Part shown: piece by piece, positions 4,232 to 6,326 of the stretch
Layout: each line of letters begins with the position of its first letter
Position numbering within the stretch: the first letter of the stretch is position 1
Source of the DNA: Bacteroidota bacterium
GTDB lineage: Bacteria > Bacteroidota > Bacteroidia > Chitinophagales > Chitinophagaceae
Assembly (NCBI GenBank): GCA_023386395.1
Contig: JAEWJV010000591.1
Location: 1-6,326 of the forward strand
Direction of reading: 5' to 3'
Length of the DNA stretch: 6,326 nucleotides
The notes under the pieces: model-generated
Told to the model about the DNA's origin: nothing
Database searches by the model: none
Seen by the model: only the letters and a program-made list of their open reading frames with translations
Position numbers and translations under genes: made by a program

Positions 4232-6326
4232 TCACTTTGCCATCTTATCCTTCAGCACTTTCATAAAATAGCCGCCAACAACACTACGTGCCTGGAAGCC
4301 AACCTGCCTGCCATCTGTTGTTTCATGCCAATCGCTCAAAGGCACGCGGGTTGGGGTTTCTGTTGCATATTTATATAATGGATTTACCAGTGCATCAAAA
4401 TCATTTTTATTATTGGTTAAACCGGCTGTCCACATGATCCAGTCACTCTTTGTATAAGTTTTACGGCTATCCAAAGGCAAACCAAAAGCGTTTTGTTTAG
4501 TGAGATAATATTTAATTTCTTTATCATAAACTTCCTGTGGAAAAAGATGTAAGCCAAGCACCTTATCCCAAACCAGGTTATACTTCTGGCTCCAGGTATT
4601 GCCTTTATCAAAAGTGAGTGCATAATGATCGCCAACATCAGCCATTTGCATCCAGCGCAAAGCCATTGCCTTGGCTGTATCCGTAAATTGCTGCGCGATT
4701 GCTTTTTCGCCCAGCATATCAGCCATCATACCATAACACGCAATGCCAACAATTGCTTTTGCAGAAAGGTTTGCATTGCGGGCAAGATGCCCTGCAAAAT
4801 CATCCGTACATAACTGGTTGGCAGGATCAAATCCATCCTTCACCAAAAAGTTAACCCATTGTGTCAATGTATTCCAATGCTTCCTGGCGTATGCTGCATT
4901 GCCTTCCGCTTTGCAAAGTGCGGCAGTCGTAATGATCATATTACCGCTTTCTTCCACGGGCATTCCTTCACCATAAGTTTGACCGTTTGCAATTGGATAA
5001 GTGCCAAGATCATGCGCTGCATAAGCTTCTTTAAAATTGCCGCTTTCAGTATAATAAAAAATGCCATTCAGCATGCCCTTTATTAACTCAGGGTTATAAG
5101 CCAAATACAAAGGCGCTGAAGGATAAGTAATATCAACCGTATTGATTGAACCATTGCTGAAGTTTTCTTTTGACAGGAAAAGAATTTCACCATCCGGACT
5201 TTTTGTAACAGTATGTGCAGCGATTGACTGACGATAAGCCGTTACACAAAGTTTTGCATATGTTTCGCCACCGGCAGCAACAGCATCGTTCCATATCATT
5301 TTATTTAGCGCATCACACCTGGATAAAATACCGTTGTAATTTTTATAAGCACTGTTCAACACTTTTTCTATTGTTACACCTTCTTTTAATTTCCACCAGC
5401 TTTTTAAATTTTGATGAAAATATTGAACGGCATATAAATCATCATAGCCCACCATCACCAATTTTTCTGTAGTTGTTGTTCCAACTTTTTCTGAAGGAAA
5501 AACAGTGTTCAGCATTAATTGTTTACCTGTCGATATATTTTTTGCTGATGCATTGGTAATAAAATCCTTCAGGCCATTATCAACAGATGTAATGCTTTGC
5601 TTTGGTTTTGAAGATAAAGGAGTGGCTACGTAAACATAACCCCAGTCGATGCGAAGATTATCGCCTTTCTTTTGCAACACCGGTTGTTCAACCGTTCCGG
5701 CTTTTAATAAGGAAAGATCGTCATTCGTATATAGGCTCGCTGTTACCTGCTGTGCGGGAACATTTACAGCAAGATCTGTTGATGCACCAAAATATAATTG
5801 CGCGGTATGTTGCCCGCCATCGTTTGATTTAGTTTTAAATGAAATGTATGAAACCGGCATGGTCATAAGGTCGAGATCATTGATCACTAAAGGCGAAGTG
5901 AATGTAACATCCAGGTCAACAGCGCCACAGGTAAATGAATAGGCTGTTTGCGTTGCATTCATATCCAGGCTTGTTTGTTTAGCAAGCTGAATACTGTTGA
6001 GTGAAGGATCAGATTTGGGATCAACACTTAAACCAAAATCCAAACCTTGTCCGCCGGCAGTATTGGCCACATAAATGGCGATGATATTTTTTCCTTTTAT
6101 CAGCTTGCTTTTAACAGCATCATCCATTTCAAAATATTCATTGTGATTATTCCACCCATTCCTGCTGTATACTTTCTCACCATTCAGGTAAACTTCCACA
6201 TTATCATCATGAAACAATTTCAGGTATAATTTTCTGTCGGGTATCTCATTCAACGTAAATGTTCTGCGCACCCAGAGGTTATTGCTTTTCCAAAGTGTTT
6301 TCCCGCTTTTTGCATCATCGCTAAAA
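4232..6326 (-). CDS. GtaA-like 'glutaminase' family protein, DUF5127-DUF4965-DUF1793 (N-terminus beyond window)
   Basis: The frame is open to the right edge, giving 697 visible residues; the true start lies outside. Whole family members are commonly over 800 residues, so an N-terminal part (typically DUF4964 plus signal peptide) is probably missing. Visible residues about 5-100 form a beta-sandwich resembling sugar-binding domains of GH2-type enzymes (LWVRRTFTL, then HDDNVEVYLNG, then GKNIIAIYVAN and GGQGLDFGL). Next come a DUF5127-like region (about 120-350, including TQTAYSF and MPVSYISF), then DUF4965 and DUF1793 forming a helical barrel (about 355-690). Hallmark motifs there are MPVEESGNMI (about 455-464), TDDFAGHLARNANLSAKAI (about 507-525) and a C-terminal TTDGRQVGFQARSVVGG. 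The name glutaminase comes from the Aspergillus GtaA relative. In this neighbourhood of glycoside hydrolases, and with an (alpha/alpha)-barrel plus sugar-binding-like domain, action on a glycan is at least as plausible. The family call is firm; the activity is unknown. Confidence 0.88.
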   Translation of the reverse strand, partial: FSDDAKSGKTLWKSNNLWVRRTFTLNEIPDRKLYLKLFHDDNVEVYLNGEKVYSRNGWNNHNEYFEMDDAVKSKLIKGKNIIAIYVANTAGGQGLDFGLSVDPKSDPSLNSIQLAKQTSLDMNATQTAYSFTCGAVDLDVTFTSPLVINDLDLMTMPVSYISFKTKSNDGGQHTAQLYFGASTDLAVNVPAQQVTASLYTNDDLSLLKAGTVEQPVLQKKGDNLRIDWGYVYVATPLSSKPKQSITSVDNGLKDFITNASAKNISTGKQLMLNTVFPSEKVGTTTTEKLVMVGYDDLYAVQYFHQNLKSWWKLKEGVTIEKVLNSAYKNYNGILSRCDALNKMIWNDAVAAGGETYAKLCVTAYRQSIAAHTVTKSPDGEILFLSKENFSNGSINTVDITYPSAPLYLAYNPELIKGMLNGIFYYTESGNFKEAYAAHDLGTYPIANGQTYGEGMPVEESGNMIITTAALCKAEGNAAYARKHWNTLTQWVNFLVKDGFDPANQLCTDDFAGHLARNANLSAKAIVGIACYGMMADMLGEKAIAQQFTDTAKAMALRWMQMADVGDHYALTFDKGNTWSQKYNLVWDKVLGLHLFPQEVYDKEIKYYLTKQNAFGLPLDSRKTYTKSDWIMWTAGLTNNKNDFDALVNPLYKYATETPTRVPLSDWHETTDGRQVGFQARSVVGGYFMKVLKDKMAK

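Noticed and set aside
3161..6229. Plus-strand open frames opposite galK and the GtaA-like gene
   Set aside because: They are short, overlap each other in different frames, show no family motif and mirror strongly conserved minus-strand coding sequence.
6269..6271. GTG as the start of the GtaA-like gene
   Set aside because: The same frame continues open for 18 more codons to the window edge with domain-like sequence (SDDAKSGKTLWKSNNLW), so this is an internal valine and the gene is cut by the edge.

Overview
The window most likely comes from a Bacteroidota, probably Chitinophagaceae-like, bacterium. Supporting signs are AT-rich DNA, starts preceded by A/T-rich leaders rather than Shine-Dalgarno sequences, secreted glycan-degrading enzymes side by side, and three signal peptides whose predicted cleavage each leaves a glutamine at the mature N-terminus, a Bacteroidota habit. 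The genus is inferred, not proven.

All five genes lie on the minus strand, so transcription runs from high to low coordinates. In that order: (1) 6326-4232, a large protein of the DUF5127/DUF4965/DUF1793 'glutaminase GtaA-like' family, whose N-terminus lies beyond the right edge; (2) a 174-base gap holding a near-perfect 22-bp palindrome and a purine-rich tract; (3) 4057-2882, a complete galactokinase (galK); (4) 2889-1813, a secreted GH76 (alpha-1,6-mannanase-type) protein overlapping galK by 8 bases; (5) a 181-base gap with a terminator-like hairpin, a small GC-rich island and a 17-bp palindrome; (6) 1631-600, a secreted single-domain GH43 enzyme; (7) 517-1, the N-terminal part of a secreted sialidase-like beta-propeller resembling GH93 exo-arabinanases, which continues past the left edge.

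Together this looks like part of a polysaccharide-utilisation locus. Exported enzymes (GH43, GH93-like, GH76 and perhaps the GtaA-like protein) would trim a complex glycan, and cytoplasmic galactokinase would phosphorylate released galactose. The set suggests a substrate with arabinofuranose or galactofuranose, galactose and possibly alpha-1,6-mannose, but the substrate cannot be fixed from sequence alone. No SusC/SusD pair, regulator, transporter, tRNA, rRNA, CRISPR array or insertion sequence is visible. Nothing here is clearly a wholly new system. The most open questions are the real activity of the GtaA-like protein, the target glycan, and the palindromic element in front of galK.
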